From Candidatus Omnitrophota bacterium (lineage in GTDB: Bacteria > Ratteibacteria > UBA8468 > B48-G9 > DSTR01), in NCBI GenBank assembly GCA_023818865.1, contig JAMWDF010000052.1:1-13193 (forward strand): a stretch of 13,193 nt of DNA, read 5' to 3'. Numbering within the stretch: position 1 is the stretch's first letter; the number at the start of each line of letters is the position of its first letter. Made by a program: the position numbers and the translations under genes. The notes beneath the pieces were generated by a model. The model did not search any database, had not been told where the DNA came from, and saw only the letters and a list, made by a program, of their open reading frames with translations. This document shows, in pieces, positions 6,560 through 13,193 of the stretch.

Positions 6560-7258
6560 TTATTGGGTAGACTCCTTTTTCCTTTGAAGATACTTTTGGT
6601 AAAGGTCTGGCCTTCTCTGTTTGGTCCGTTCCTCGGCTTGCTGTTGACGCCATCTTTCCACCGCGGCATGGTCACCAGACAGAAGAACTTCCGGCACTTT
6701 CATCCCCTGAAATTCAGCTGGCCGGGTATAACACGGCCAGTCAAGTAATCCCTTGGCGAAACTTTCCTTGTCTGTCGCTCCCTCAGGCAAAACGCCTGGA
6801 AGCAGCCGGACCACTGTATCAATGATCACCATCGTTGGTAATTCCCCTCCAGTGAGAATGTAGTCGCCAATAGATAATTCTTGGTCGCAGATGGTGATCA
6901 CTCGCTCATCAACTCCTTCATAATGCCCGCAGACGAAAATCAAACCAGGTTTCTCAGCCAATTTACAAGCGATTTCCTGGTTGAAAAGTTCCCCTTGAGG
7001 ACTGGTCAAAATTACATAGCCAGTTTGGTTATGCTTTCTTATCTCTTGGAGCCCCCGGAAAATAGGTTCACACTGAAGCACCATTCCTCTTCCTCCTCCA
7101 AAAGGAGCGTCATCTACCTGTTTATAAGCATTGTTAGCAAAATCTCTGAGATTCCACAGGTAAAAAGAAACACACTTTTTCTCCTGCGCTCTCTTCATTA
7201 TGCTGGCATTCAGGGGAGTGAAAACCTCCGGAAAGACGGTCAAAACATCAATCCTCAT
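6560..7258 (-). CDS. trmD: tRNA (guanine-N1)-methyltransferase TrmD
   Basis: The 232-residue product methylates N1 of G37, next to the anticodon of tRNAs reading CNN codons, and so guards against +1 frameshifting. The SPOUT trefoil-knot motifs are intact: MRIDVLTVFPEVF at the start, DDAPFGGGRGMVL (49-61), LTSPQGE (84-90), FVCGHYEGVDERV (108-120) and IGDYILTGGELPTMVIID (130-147). The conserved RLLPGVL and GLLDWPCYTRP segments follow. The residue aligning with the catalytic Asp169 of the H. influenzae enzyme is Glu165 (KESF in place of DSF), a change also found in other bacterial TrmDs as far as I recall. The gene overlaps rpsP by 4 bases (ATGA), so the two are translationally coupled; rimM, the usual gene between them, is absent. 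Confidence 0.96.
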   Translation of the reverse strand: MRIDVLTVFPEVFTPLNASIMKRAQEKKCVSFYLWNLRDFANNAYKQVDDAPFGGGRGMVLQCEPIFRGLQEIRKHNQTGYVILTSPQGELFNQEIACKLAEKPGLIFVCGHYEGVDERVITICDQELSIGDYILTGGELPTMVIIDTVVRLLPGVLPEGATDKESFAKGLLDWPCYTRPAEFQGMKVPEVLLSGDHAAVERWRQQQAEERTKQRRPDLYQKYLQRKKESTQ

Positions 7259-7509
7259 AATCCAGGTGGCAATAAGCCTTTTCTTTTCAGAAAACTCCGG
7301 ACAGTCGGGCTGGGCTTAGCGCCAACACTTAGCCAGTAAGCCAGACGTCCTTCCTTGATTTCTACCACTGATGGGTCTGGCAGAGGGTCGTAGAAACCAA
7401 TGTTTTCCAGTACCTCTCCGCGACCGTCTTTCTCGTCGCTGATAGCGATGATGCGGTAAAATGGTCTATTCCTTTTCCCTTTCCTCTCCAGTCTTATCTT
7501 CACCGCCAT
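7255..7509 (-). CDS. rpsP: 30S ribosomal protein S16
   Basis: The 84-residue product has the normal S16 length and pattern: MAVKIRLERKGKRNRPFYRI at the N-terminus, DGRGEVLENIGFYDPLPDP in the middle and RLAYWLSVGAKPSPTVRSFLKRKGLL at the end. S16 binds 16S rRNA and is needed for 30S assembly. The ATG is preceded by a strong ribosome site (AAGGAG, seven bases away). It starts the rpsP-trmD-rplS cluster. Its upstream neighbour, 54 bases away, is a Gfo/Idh/MocA oxidoreductase rather than the often-seen ffh. No terminator is seen in that gap, so read-through from the metabolic genes is possible. Confidence 0.96.
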   Translation of the reverse strand: MAVKIRLERKGKRNRPFYRIIAISDEKDGRGEVLENIGFYDPLPDPSVVEIKEGRLAYWLSVGAKPSPTVRSFLKRKGLLPPGL

Positions 7510-7563
7510 GTCTTCTCCTTACCCGTAAAGTGTTTTGCTCAAAAAATAGTAAAAAGATGGTAA

Positions 7564-8631
7564 CTAAACTTCTTCTACCTGCCCTGTCTCCAAGCTGCGC
7601 TGAACCGCTACGGCGATTTTGGTGGCTTCCAAACCGTCATGTCCCAAACCAGAAATAGCCTTCTTTAACTGCTCCGGCGAGCCACCCTTTTCCAGATATT
7701 CAAGATTATACACGAAATCAGCGATGCTTTCAATCCCGTACCCGGAATACTCTATCCGGCCGAATTTGTCTTGGGTTTCACTCAGAAAACCGAGGTTGTA
7801 AGTCATCATTCCTTCCTGTTCAAAACAAACCCTAGTTCCTCGGTCCTGGCTGTCGCATTCAATCACGCCTTTTTCCCCTACCAGCCGCAATCCCTGGTTG
7901 ACGATGGCCTCAAACTTCTCCGGCAGAATCCAGGAAACGTCAAAAGTGACCACGGCACCGTTTCTAAACTCTACCATGGCGCTGACTGAATCATAAGTGT
8001 CAATCCCGAGAGATTTCAATTTCCACTTCTTGCCAGTGGCGTAAACTTTCTTGCCGTCTGAGGATAGAATCCAGCGAATCAGGTCAAAAAAATGGATGCC
8101 GAGGAACCACACCGGGGAGCTCTTTGGTGCCCAAGAAGGAAACCACTTTGCTGGGACTTCAATTCTATCCTCCATATGGACATAACCGTATTCTACCCGG
8201 CCAATCTTGCCTTCCCGAACATTTTTGGCGATTTCCCGGTGGTAAGGGTCAAACCTCTTGTGAAAATCAACCTGGAGCAAAACATTATTTTTATTACAAG
8301 CTTCAATCATCTCCAGGCAGCCTTCAACAGTGGTATCCATTGGTTTTTCCACCAAGATGTGTTTGCCCAGATGAGCGGCATAAAGGGCTGGCTCCCGGTG
8401 AAAAGGGTCCGGCGTGGCGATTGCCACCCCGTCTATCTTTTCTTTAGTGAGCATCTCCCGGTAATCAAGATAACCGTTCACCCTGTATTTTTCTGACTGA
8501 GTTTTCAGTGTTTCCGGATTAATGTCACAAATAGCCACCAGATGGCACCGCCCTTGCCTTTCCAGCTGAGCAAAAGTATTGAGAAGATTTGTCCCGAATT
8601 TGCCTGCTCCAATGACGGCAATGTTTTTCAT
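7564..8631 (-). CDS. Gfo/Idh/MocA-family NAD(P)-dependent oxidoreductase
   Basis: The 355-residue product has an N-terminal Rossmann domain with GAGKFG (8-13) for NAD(P), the acidic residue Asp36 after the second strand (AICDIN), ATPDPFH (72-78) and the family hallmark EKP (95-97), whose Lys96 is catalytic. The C-terminal alpha/beta domain follows (EVEYGYVHMEDRI region onwards), with GIHFFDLIRW (178-187) supplying the His180 and Asp183 typical of inositol-dehydrogenase-like members. Substrates of this family are usually sugars, inositols or their amino or acid derivatives and cannot be named from sequence. The start has a good ribosome site (AAGGAG, six bases away). It sits 23 bases after the M20 gene and so probably belongs to the same transcript as the aminotransferase and deacylase; a shared pathway is an inference. 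Confidence 0.88.
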   Translation of the reverse strand: MKNIAVIGAGKFGTNLLNTFAQLERQGRCHLVAICDINPETLKTQSEKYRVNGYLDYREMLTKEKIDGVAIATPDPFHREPALYAAHLGKHILVEKPMDTTVEGCLEMIEACNKNNVLLQVDFHKRFDPYHREIAKNVREGKIGRVEYGYVHMEDRIEVPAKWFPSWAPKSSPVWFLGIHFFDLIRWILSSDGKKVYATGKKWKLKSLGIDTYDSVSAMVEFRNGAVVTFDVSWILPEKFEAIVNQGLRLVGEKGVIECDSQDRGTRVCFEQEGMMTYNLGFLSETQDKFGRIEYSGYGIESIADFVYNLEYLEKGGSPEQLKKAISGLGHDGLEATKIAVAVQRSLETGQVEEV

Positions 8632-8654
8632 TTTTTACTCCTTGAAATAGCCTC

Positions 8655-9908
8655 TTATACTCCGGGGAGGGAAGATTTCACGCCACACCAGGCGGCGATA
8701 GTTCTGACCAGGACCTCAGCCGCCAAAGCAATTTCCTTCAGGTCAATATTTTCTGTTCGGGAGTGGGCGTTGCTGATGCTGCCTGGGCCAAAAACCACTA
8801 CTGGCATGCCTCCCACTCGGTTAAAAAGCCTGGCATCGCAACTAACGATAAATCCAGAGACTTCTGCCGGTAAACCGGAATCACTGACTGCTTTCTCCAG
8901 AGTCTTAACTAAGGGGTGAGCCGGGTCAATGGCGTAGGCATCGTTGTGCAGTTTATTGAAGGTTAATTGATGATGGTCCACCAACCACTGGTCACTACAG
9001 TTTCTGGCGACTGCTTTGACTTCTTCTTTAACCTGAGCCAGACTCTTATTAGGCAAAAAGCCTACTCCGCCTTCCAGAATAACTCGGCCGCAAACCATAG
9101 AAGGCCAGCCTTCGCCATGGATAGTGCCGAAGTTGACCTGAACAGGCTGGGTATACTTTTCAAAGAGGGGAACATTCCGGCTTTCCGCAATCAGTCGCTG
9201 CTCATAGTCTCGCATGGCTTTAACAAAAATACAGGCTTTTTCAATAGCGTTCACCCCTTGGTAGGACTTGCCCATGTGAACCGAGCGACCTTCCACTTCA
9301 AACGCAAACCAGACAGCTCCCCGGTTAGCCGCCATAATCTTCATTTCAGTTGACTCCAGGACAACCGCCGCCTCAGCGCAGTAGCCTTGCCGCAAGATGG
9401 CCAAGCTACCATTGCCGCCGACTTCTTCTTCAATGACAGACTGAACCTGAAGGCGGCCTTTCAATTCTACCTTTAGTTCCTTTAAGGTCAGCAAAGCAAG
9501 ATAGATAGCAGCCAGATGTCCTTTGGCATCGCAGGCTCCCCGGCCATAGATTAGATTATCTTCAATCCGAGGGGTAAAAGCCTCTGGCCAATCAGGTGCA
9601 TCCACCACATCGCAGTGAGAATTGAGGATGAGGGAATGTCCGTCGCCGCTGGCTGGATAATGAAGTACCACATTGCGCCGTCGGGTGTAATCCAGTTCAA
9701 TCCCGGCAAAGGTATACTCTGGGTCTTTTTTCAATTCTTCCGGTATAGGCAATTTTTCTACTTGCCCGAATTGAGAAAATCTCTCAGCAATCATTTCCTG
9801 AATCTCTTCTTCGCCTTTTCCGGAAATGCTCGGATAGCGAATCAGTTCGGCCAGGAACTCTTTAGTTTCAGTAAGATACCGGGCAACTGTGTTCTTAATT
9901 TGGTTCAT
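8655..9908 (-). CDS. M20-family metallo-deacylase (ArgE/DapE/CPG2-like)
   Basis: The 417-residue product is a di-zinc amidohydrolase of the family that includes acetylornithine deacetylase, succinyl-diaminopimelate desuccinylase and carboxypeptidase G2. The metal and catalytic residues are in place: SHCD (97-100) with His98 and Asp100, GRGACDAKG (122-130) with bridging Asp127, IEEEVGG (159-165) with the catalytic and metal-binding glutamates, LEST (184-187), and AHSRTENI (381-388) with His382. The dimerisation domain lies at about residues 195-310. The length suits ArgE/DapE-type enzymes, but specificity cannot be fixed. Its start overlaps the aminotransferase stop by 4 bases (ATGA), indicating translational coupling. 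That pairing suggests removal of an N-acyl group before or after transamination. Confidence 0.9.
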   Translation of the reverse strand: MNQIKNTVARYLTETKEFLAELIRYPSISGKGEEEIQEMIAERFSQFGQVEKLPIPEELKKDPEYTFAGIELDYTRRRNVVLHYPASGDGHSLILNSHCDVVDAPDWPEAFTPRIEDNLIYGRGACDAKGHLAAIYLALLTLKELKVELKGRLQVQSVIEEEVGGNGSLAILRQGYCAEAAVVLESTEMKIMAANRGAVWFAFEVEGRSVHMGKSYQGVNAIEKACIFVKAMRDYEQRLIAESRNVPLFEKYTQPVQVNFGTIHGEGWPSMVCGRVILEGGVGFLPNKSLAQVKEEVKAVARNCSDQWLVDHHQLTFNKLHNDAYAIDPAHPLVKTLEKAVSDSGLPAEVSGFIVSCDARLFNRVGGMPVVVFGPGSISNAHSRTENIDLKEIALAAEVLVRTIAAWCGVKSSLPGV

Positions 9909-11260
9909 GAGTAAACCTCAGCCAGAACATCCTCCAGGACTGAGCACCCTTCCCTGACTGCTTCTTCAGGGATAGACAATGGCGGGCTAATTTTTATGGT
10001 TGCTCCCCCTGGACCAACTGGAGCGAAGAAAAGAAGCCCTTTTTCCATACAACGAGCCACCACTTCAAAAGCAGTTTCCCCGTCTGGTTCTAAACTCCCT
10101 GGATGAACAAACATCAGGCCCCAAACCAGACCGCGGCCGCAAAGGAGCAATCTTCCGGAAAACCGAGTGACCAACGCCCTAAGTTTTTCCTGAAAAACCT
10201 GGCCTCGTTGAGCTGCCTGGAGTACCAGGTTCTCCCTTTCAATGGCTTCAATACTGCCTAACGCAGCCGCACAGCATAAAGGACTGCCGCTATGAGTGCT
10301 GGTCATAGTTCCAGGCTCATACAGGTCCATAATTTCTGGTCGGCCGATGACTGCAGCCAAAGGGAGAGAACTAGAAATCCCTTTGCCCAGACAAAAGAGG
10401 TCAGGCAAAATACTGTAATGTTGGAAACCAAATAATTTCCCGGTTCGTCCAAATCCTGCCTGCACCTCATCAAAAACCAAAAGGGCTTGATGGTGATTGC
10501 ACCAATCCCGCAATGCTTTAGCGTATTCTTCCGGCAGGAAAGCAGCCGTTGCCCCTTGGTAGGTCTCTGAAAGGACACCGCAAACTCTTTCCGGTTTAAT
10601 CCCTTTTCCTTTCAATGTCTTTTCAAAAAGAGAGAAACTCCTGTCCTGGCATCTTGGGTCTCCAGGAAAAGGCACCTGAATTATTTCTGGGTCATGATAG
10701 GCAATCCAATCTTTCAAGGCTGGGATACCTCCAGCCATCTGCGCGCCGAGTGTCCGACCATGGAATGCTCCTTCAAAGGAAATAAACACAGTCTTTCCCT
10801 GAGGCTTGCCCCAGGTGCGACAAAGTTTGAGCGCACATTCAATGGTTTCTGCGCCAGTGGTTAATAGAAAAACTTTCTTCAACGGTTCAGGAGAAAGAGA
10901 AGCCAGTTTCTCTACAAGTAAAGCTCTGGGTTCTGCCGGGAAGCAATAGTGATGGAGAAGAGGTTTTTCTATTTGTTCGCGCAACTTCTCCACCACCAGG
11001 GGATGGCCGTGCCCAGCGTTGGTGACCAGCACCCCGGAACTGAAGTCAAGCCATTTGTTTCCGTATCGGTCAAACACATTAACCCCGGTAGCCCGGTCCC
11101 AAATGACAGGAGGTTGTCCGCTCATGGAACGAGGTTCAAACTGCCGCAGTTTTTCCAGGAGAGGTAAAGATTCCGGCACCGGGATAGGCGTAACAATGCG
11201 GCGGTATTTTGTTTCCACCCGGGGTACTTGTTTAGGTATGAGGGGAAAACTTTTACCCAT
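9905..11260 (-). CDS. Class III PLP-dependent aminotransferase (GABA/ornithine/diaminobutyrate type)
   Basis: The 451-residue product is a fold-type I, class III aminotransferase. These enzymes usually act on terminal (omega) amino groups such as those of 4-aminobutyrate, ornithine or acetylornithine. Visible motifs include GAETIECALK (136-145) for cofactor phosphate binding, FHGRT (166-170), LVFDEVQAGFGRTG (261-274) with Asp264 contacting the pyridine nitrogen, and LGKGISSSLP (291-300) with Lys293 as the Schiff-base lysine. The STHSGSP segment (321-327) matches the THGGTxxGNP region of relatives. The N-terminal extension of about 45 residues (KQVPRVETKYRRIVTPIPVPES) resembles that of 4-aminobutyrate aminotransferases. 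It overlaps the upstream flavoprotein gene by 8 bases and the downstream M20 gene by 4. The substrate is unknown. Confidence 0.92.
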   Translation of the reverse strand: MGKSFPLIPKQVPRVETKYRRIVTPIPVPESLPLLEKLRQFEPRSMSGQPPVIWDRATGVNVFDRYGNKWLDFSSGVLVTNAGHGHPLVVEKLREQIEKPLLHHYCFPAEPRALLVEKLASLSPEPLKKVFLLTTGAETIECALKLCRTWGKPQGKTVFISFEGAFHGRTLGAQMAGGIPALKDWIAYHDPEIIQVPFPGDPRCQDRSFSLFEKTLKGKGIKPERVCGVLSETYQGATAAFLPEEYAKALRDWCNHHQALLVFDEVQAGFGRTGKLFGFQHYSILPDLFCLGKGISSSLPLAAVIGRPEIMDLYEPGTMTSTHSGSPLCCAAALGSIEAIERENLVLQAAQRGQVFQEKLRALVTRFSGRLLLCGRGLVWGLMFVHPGSLEPDGETAFEVVARCMEKGLLFFAPVGPGGATIKISPPLSIPEEAVREGCSVLEDVLAEVYS

Positions 11261-11795
11261 TTCTTCTTACCTTCTCTTCCAAAAAGTTAACGATAGTTTC
11301 TGGTTCAGCCAGTCTTCCCCACCCAGTTTTACCACAAGCCAGTTGGCCTTTCTCCGGGCCGACAAAAAGATAGCCGGTTTTCTTCAGAAAACTTACATTT
11401 TTCTGAACGATTGGATTAAGCCACATATTTTCGTTCATGGCCGGGGCAAAAATTACCAGGGTTTTACTGGCGCAGATAGTGCAGGTCAGTAGGTCATCAC
11501 AGAGGCCAGCCGCTACCTTACCGAGAATGTTTGCTGTGGCTCCAACTATCAAAATCACCGAAGCAAAATCGCTCAGAGAAATATGAGCAATTTCCCAGTT
11601 TTCTCGCTGAAACATATCCAGATAAACCTGGTCTCCGGAAACGACTTCCAGAGTCAAAGGGGTAATAAACCTGGTAGCTTCAGCCGTCATCACCACTTTT
11701 ACCTGCCAGCCTTTTTCTCTAAGAAACCGGATTACTTCTGGCGCTTTATAAGCCGCGATTGAGCCACAAACACCCACTATTGCCTGTTTTTTCAT
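11253..11795 (-). CDS. coaC: Stand-alone phosphopantothenoylcysteine decarboxylase (CoaC-type flavoprotein)
   Basis: The 180-residue product is a single HFCD-type flavoprotein domain. It has GSIAAYKAPEVIRFLREKGW (11-30), typical of the CoaC half of CoaBC. His71 (AHISL) corresponds to the catalytic histidine, PAMNENMW (118-125) holds the conserved Asn121, and Cys154 lies in ACGKTGWGRL (153-162), the proton-donor loop that marks true CoaC enzymes. The flavin-binding segment reads VGATANILGK (84-93) where most relatives have APATAN, so a proline is replaced by glycine. The protein ends where CoaB, the phosphopantothenoyl-cysteine ligase domain, usually begins, and no CoaB is seen in the window. 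It may do the normal CoA-synthesis step with an unlinked CoaB, or be a related cysteine decarboxylase serving the aminotransferase cluster it overlaps. The ribosome site is weak. Confidence 0.8.
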   Translation of the reverse strand: MKKQAIVGVCGSIAAYKAPEVIRFLREKGWQVKVVMTAEATRFITPLTLEVVSGDQVYLDMFQRENWEIAHISLSDFASVILIVGATANILGKVAAGLCDDLLTCTICASKTLVIFAPAMNENMWLNPIVQKNVSFLKKTGYLFVGPEKGQLACGKTGWGRLAEPETIVNFLEEKVRRNG

Positions 11796-11830
11796 CTGGA
11801 CTTTAATCCTAACAAATTTGGTCTGTTATG

Positions 11831-12619
11831 TCAACTGAGATTAAGACAGCGGAAAAAGGTGCTAGCGTAATGCTTGGCTTGCTGAATTTCTTCTTCTGTT
11901 GGTGAAAGAACAAGGAATTTTTTCTGGAAAACCTGGCTGAAACCTCTTACCAGGCAATCAAGAATGACTTTTGGTTCGGGGGTGGACGAAATGTGGTCAG
12001 AGACACAAGTAATGGCAGAAAAATCTACCTTCTGGATAAATCTTTTCTGCCACCATTCTTTACGGATGGCTAGGAGAATAGCCCCGTGCTGAAGAAAAGA
12101 GAATCGGTCCCTTTTTTGGGCACTGCCTACTATCTTTTTGCCTTTGACGACCAGGTCGTGTCGAGAAGATAAACTAAAGCAATCTTTTTGACTAAAGGTA
12201 GGTTCCTCAGAAGAGGAATAACCTCTTACTTCAGCGTTGATGCCGAGTAATTTGAGTCCGGTAGAAAGACCGGCACAGATAGCCAGGTAGCTAGAAAGAG
12301 GGGAAGCAAAACAAGAATGGTCAGTTTGCCCAGCGGTGAAAGAGTAAGTGATTTCCAGGTCATGAAAAAGAGCGCTACCACCGGTTGGTCTGGAGACAAT
12401 GGGAATACCTACTGAATAGCAGAAAGAAACATTGACCAGTTTTTCCGGAGATTGCCGGTAGCCGATAGAAACCGAGGCTGGTTTCCACTGATAAAACCGA
12501 AGGGTGGGCGGTGACCGGCGCTGCTTGACACTCTGCCAGAAGGCATAGTCAAGTCCCATGTTGAAAGCCGGGCCGCCATCTCCGGAAAGTACCACTCTCC
12601 AGTAAGGGGAATTGGACAT
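11831..12619 (-). CDS. lipM: LipM-type octanoyltransferase (lipoate-protein ligase A fold)
   Basis: The 262-residue product belongs to the biotin/lipoate ligase family. The N-terminus WRVVLSGDGGPAFNMGLDYAF (7-27) and TLRFYQWKPASVSIGYRQ (39-56) match B. subtilis LipM, which transfers octanoate from acyl carrier protein to GcvH as the first step of lipoate synthesis. RPTGGSALFHDLEITYSF (77-94) is the substrate-binding loop. Cys147 (DCFSLSSRHDLVV) aligns with the LipM nucleophile Cys150, and GKKIVGSAQKR (160-170) carries the active-site lysine. The RPTGG motif and the cysteine favour an acyltransferase over an ATP-using LplA ligase. The C-terminal domain is somewhat short. No ribosome site is obvious before the ATG, and the upstream gap is 55 bases. 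No lipoyl domain or lipoyl synthase is visible nearby. Confidence 0.82.
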   Translation of the reverse strand: MSNSPYWRVVLSGDGGPAFNMGLDYAFWQSVKQRRSPPTLRFYQWKPASVSIGYRQSPEKLVNVSFCYSVGIPIVSRPTGGSALFHDLEITYSFTAGQTDHSCFASPLSSYLAICAGLSTGLKLLGINAEVRGYSSSEEPTFSQKDCFSLSSRHDLVVKGKKIVGSAQKRDRFSFLQHGAILLAIRKEWWQKRFIQKVDFSAITCVSDHISSTPEPKVILDCLVRGFSQVFQKKFLVLSPTEEEIQQAKHYASTFFRCLNLS

Positions 12620-12674
12620 AGCCGAAAAATTTATTTTTACCTGATGAAATAATTCGTTGTGCTGCTTAAAAACC

Positions 12675-13193
12675 CTATTTATCTGACTGCTTTTCCACTT
12701 GTTTTACTTCTTCCTGCTTGTTTTTACTCAAATCAACTCTGTAAAATTCCGGAGAATCGGGAAGGACAAGATGAAGTTTATGGAGCTTGGCAATAGAGAT
12801 TTTCGCTTCTTTTATGAAACAATCCAGGAGATGTCCACCGCCATTTTTTTCCGCGGTGATGAAATGTAAATGGTATCCGGAAACATTTATTTCTTTGGCA
12901 TAATTGGGGCAACGGAACCCAATTATGGTGCCGTCTACATTATGAAATTCAAATAGAGACTGTTGCTTGGCTACCTCCAAAAGAGGCGGGTAAGGCTTTT
13001 TCTGAGCAGGTACGCTTCTGGTTTTTACTGACTGGAATCTTCCCTCTATCCGGATGGCAAAGAAGATATTTGGGCTGGGTAGCAATGTATTCAAATACTC
13101 TTCTAATTTGGCCAGTGCGGGAATATTTTCTACTTTTATAAATTGATCTGGTCGGAAAAATGTGACCACCGCACAGGGAGTTGTTACATCATC
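12675..13193 (-). CDS. budA: Acetolactate decarboxylase (5' end outside window)
   Basis: The visible 172 residues are the C-terminal two thirds of an acetolactate decarboxylase, which converts 2-acetolactate to acetoin. The frame stays open to the right edge (its last visible codons read DDVTTPCAVVTFFRPD, a conserved start of the core), so the gene begins beyond 13193; the GTG at 13169 is internal. Conserved elements seen are LLPSPNIFFAIRIEG, KTRSVPAQKKPYPPL with the substrate-binding arginine, FEFHNVDGTIIGFRCP, GYHLHFI with two zinc-ligand histidines, and GGHLLD with the third. Residues after PEFYRVDL form a Lys/Glu/Gln-rich tail (KNKQEEVKQVEKQSDK) that is not part of the core fold. It points to acetoin or butanediol fermentation, or to disposal of surplus acetolactate. 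It is the first visible gene of the long minus-strand series, 55 bases before lipM. Confidence 0.93.
   Translation of the reverse strand, partial: DDVTTPCAVVTFFRPDQFIKVENIPALAKLEEYLNTLLPSPNIFFAIRIEGRFQSVKTRSVPAQKKPYPPLLEVAKQQSLFEFHNVDGTIIGFRCPNYAKEINVSGYHLHFITAEKNGGGHLLDCFIKEAKISIAKLHKLHLVLPDSPEFYRVDLSKNKQEEVKQVEKQSDK

Noticed and set aside
6534..6653. Longer N-terminus for L19 reaching into trmD
   Set aside because: L19 homology starts at the ATG at 6533, which has its own GGAGG site; the extension is trmD read in another frame.
7052..7080. TrmD catalytic Asp replaced by Glu165 as a sign of inactivity
   Set aside because: All knot motifs are intact, the change is conservative, and I recall Glu or similar residues at this site in other bacterial TrmDs.
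8092..8496. Plus-strand open frames opposite the oxidoreductase gene
   Set aside because: They are antisense to a gene with clear family motifs, lack ribosome sites and encode no recognisable domains.

Overview
The window looks like bacterial chromosome with a Gram-negative flavour: a giant filamentous-haemagglutinin-like adhesin, a secreted PDZ protein, and standard bacterial ribosomal, acetyl-CoA carboxylase and competence-type genes. No phage, IS, CRISPR, tRNA or rRNA signal was seen. The efp-accB pair beside an FHA-like giant exoprotein, together with divergent core genes, would fit an uncultured lineage such as a PVC-related candidate phylum (Omnitrophota is my low-confidence guess). The sequence alone does not prove a taxon.

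Layout. Positions 1-1314 (+) hold the C-terminal end of a large beta-helical surface protein whose start lies outside the window. It is closed by a clear intrinsic terminator. Next on the + strand come an elongation factor P gene (1388-1945) and the biotin carboxyl carrier gene accB (1993-2445), separated by a perfect 15-bp hairpin. accB runs tail-to-tail, with a 4-base overlap, into a minus-strand gene for an exported PDZ protein (3812-2442). A short divergent region follows, then a small cysteine-rich + strand gene (3991-4242).

From about 4266 to the right edge everything is on the minus strand: ten genes with gaps of at most 67 bases or small overlaps. In transcription order they are acetolactate decarboxylase (partial), a LipM-type octanoyltransferase, a stand-alone CoaC-type flavoprotein, a class III aminotransferase, an M20 deacylase/peptidase, a Gfo/Idh/MocA oxidoreductase, rpsP, trmD, rplS, a YraN-family nuclease-like protein and a ComM/YifB AAA+ protein. 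The last five are the familiar rpsP-trmD-rplS-yraN-comM neighbourhood, but rimM is missing between rpsP and trmD. The four middle genes (flavoprotein, aminotransferase, M20, oxidoreductase) are tightly coupled, two of their three junctions being overlaps, and look like an uncharacterised acyl-amino-acid or amine metabolic module.

The main points for a second look are: an EF-P whose normally modified loop lysine is replaced by glutamine inside an unusual QQQRR loop; the double-palindrome hairpin before accB; an unrecognised 83-residue protein with seven cysteines; the aminotransferase/M20/oxidoreductase module; and several broken-up neighbourhoods (accB without accC, CoaC without CoaB, rpsP-trmD without rimM).
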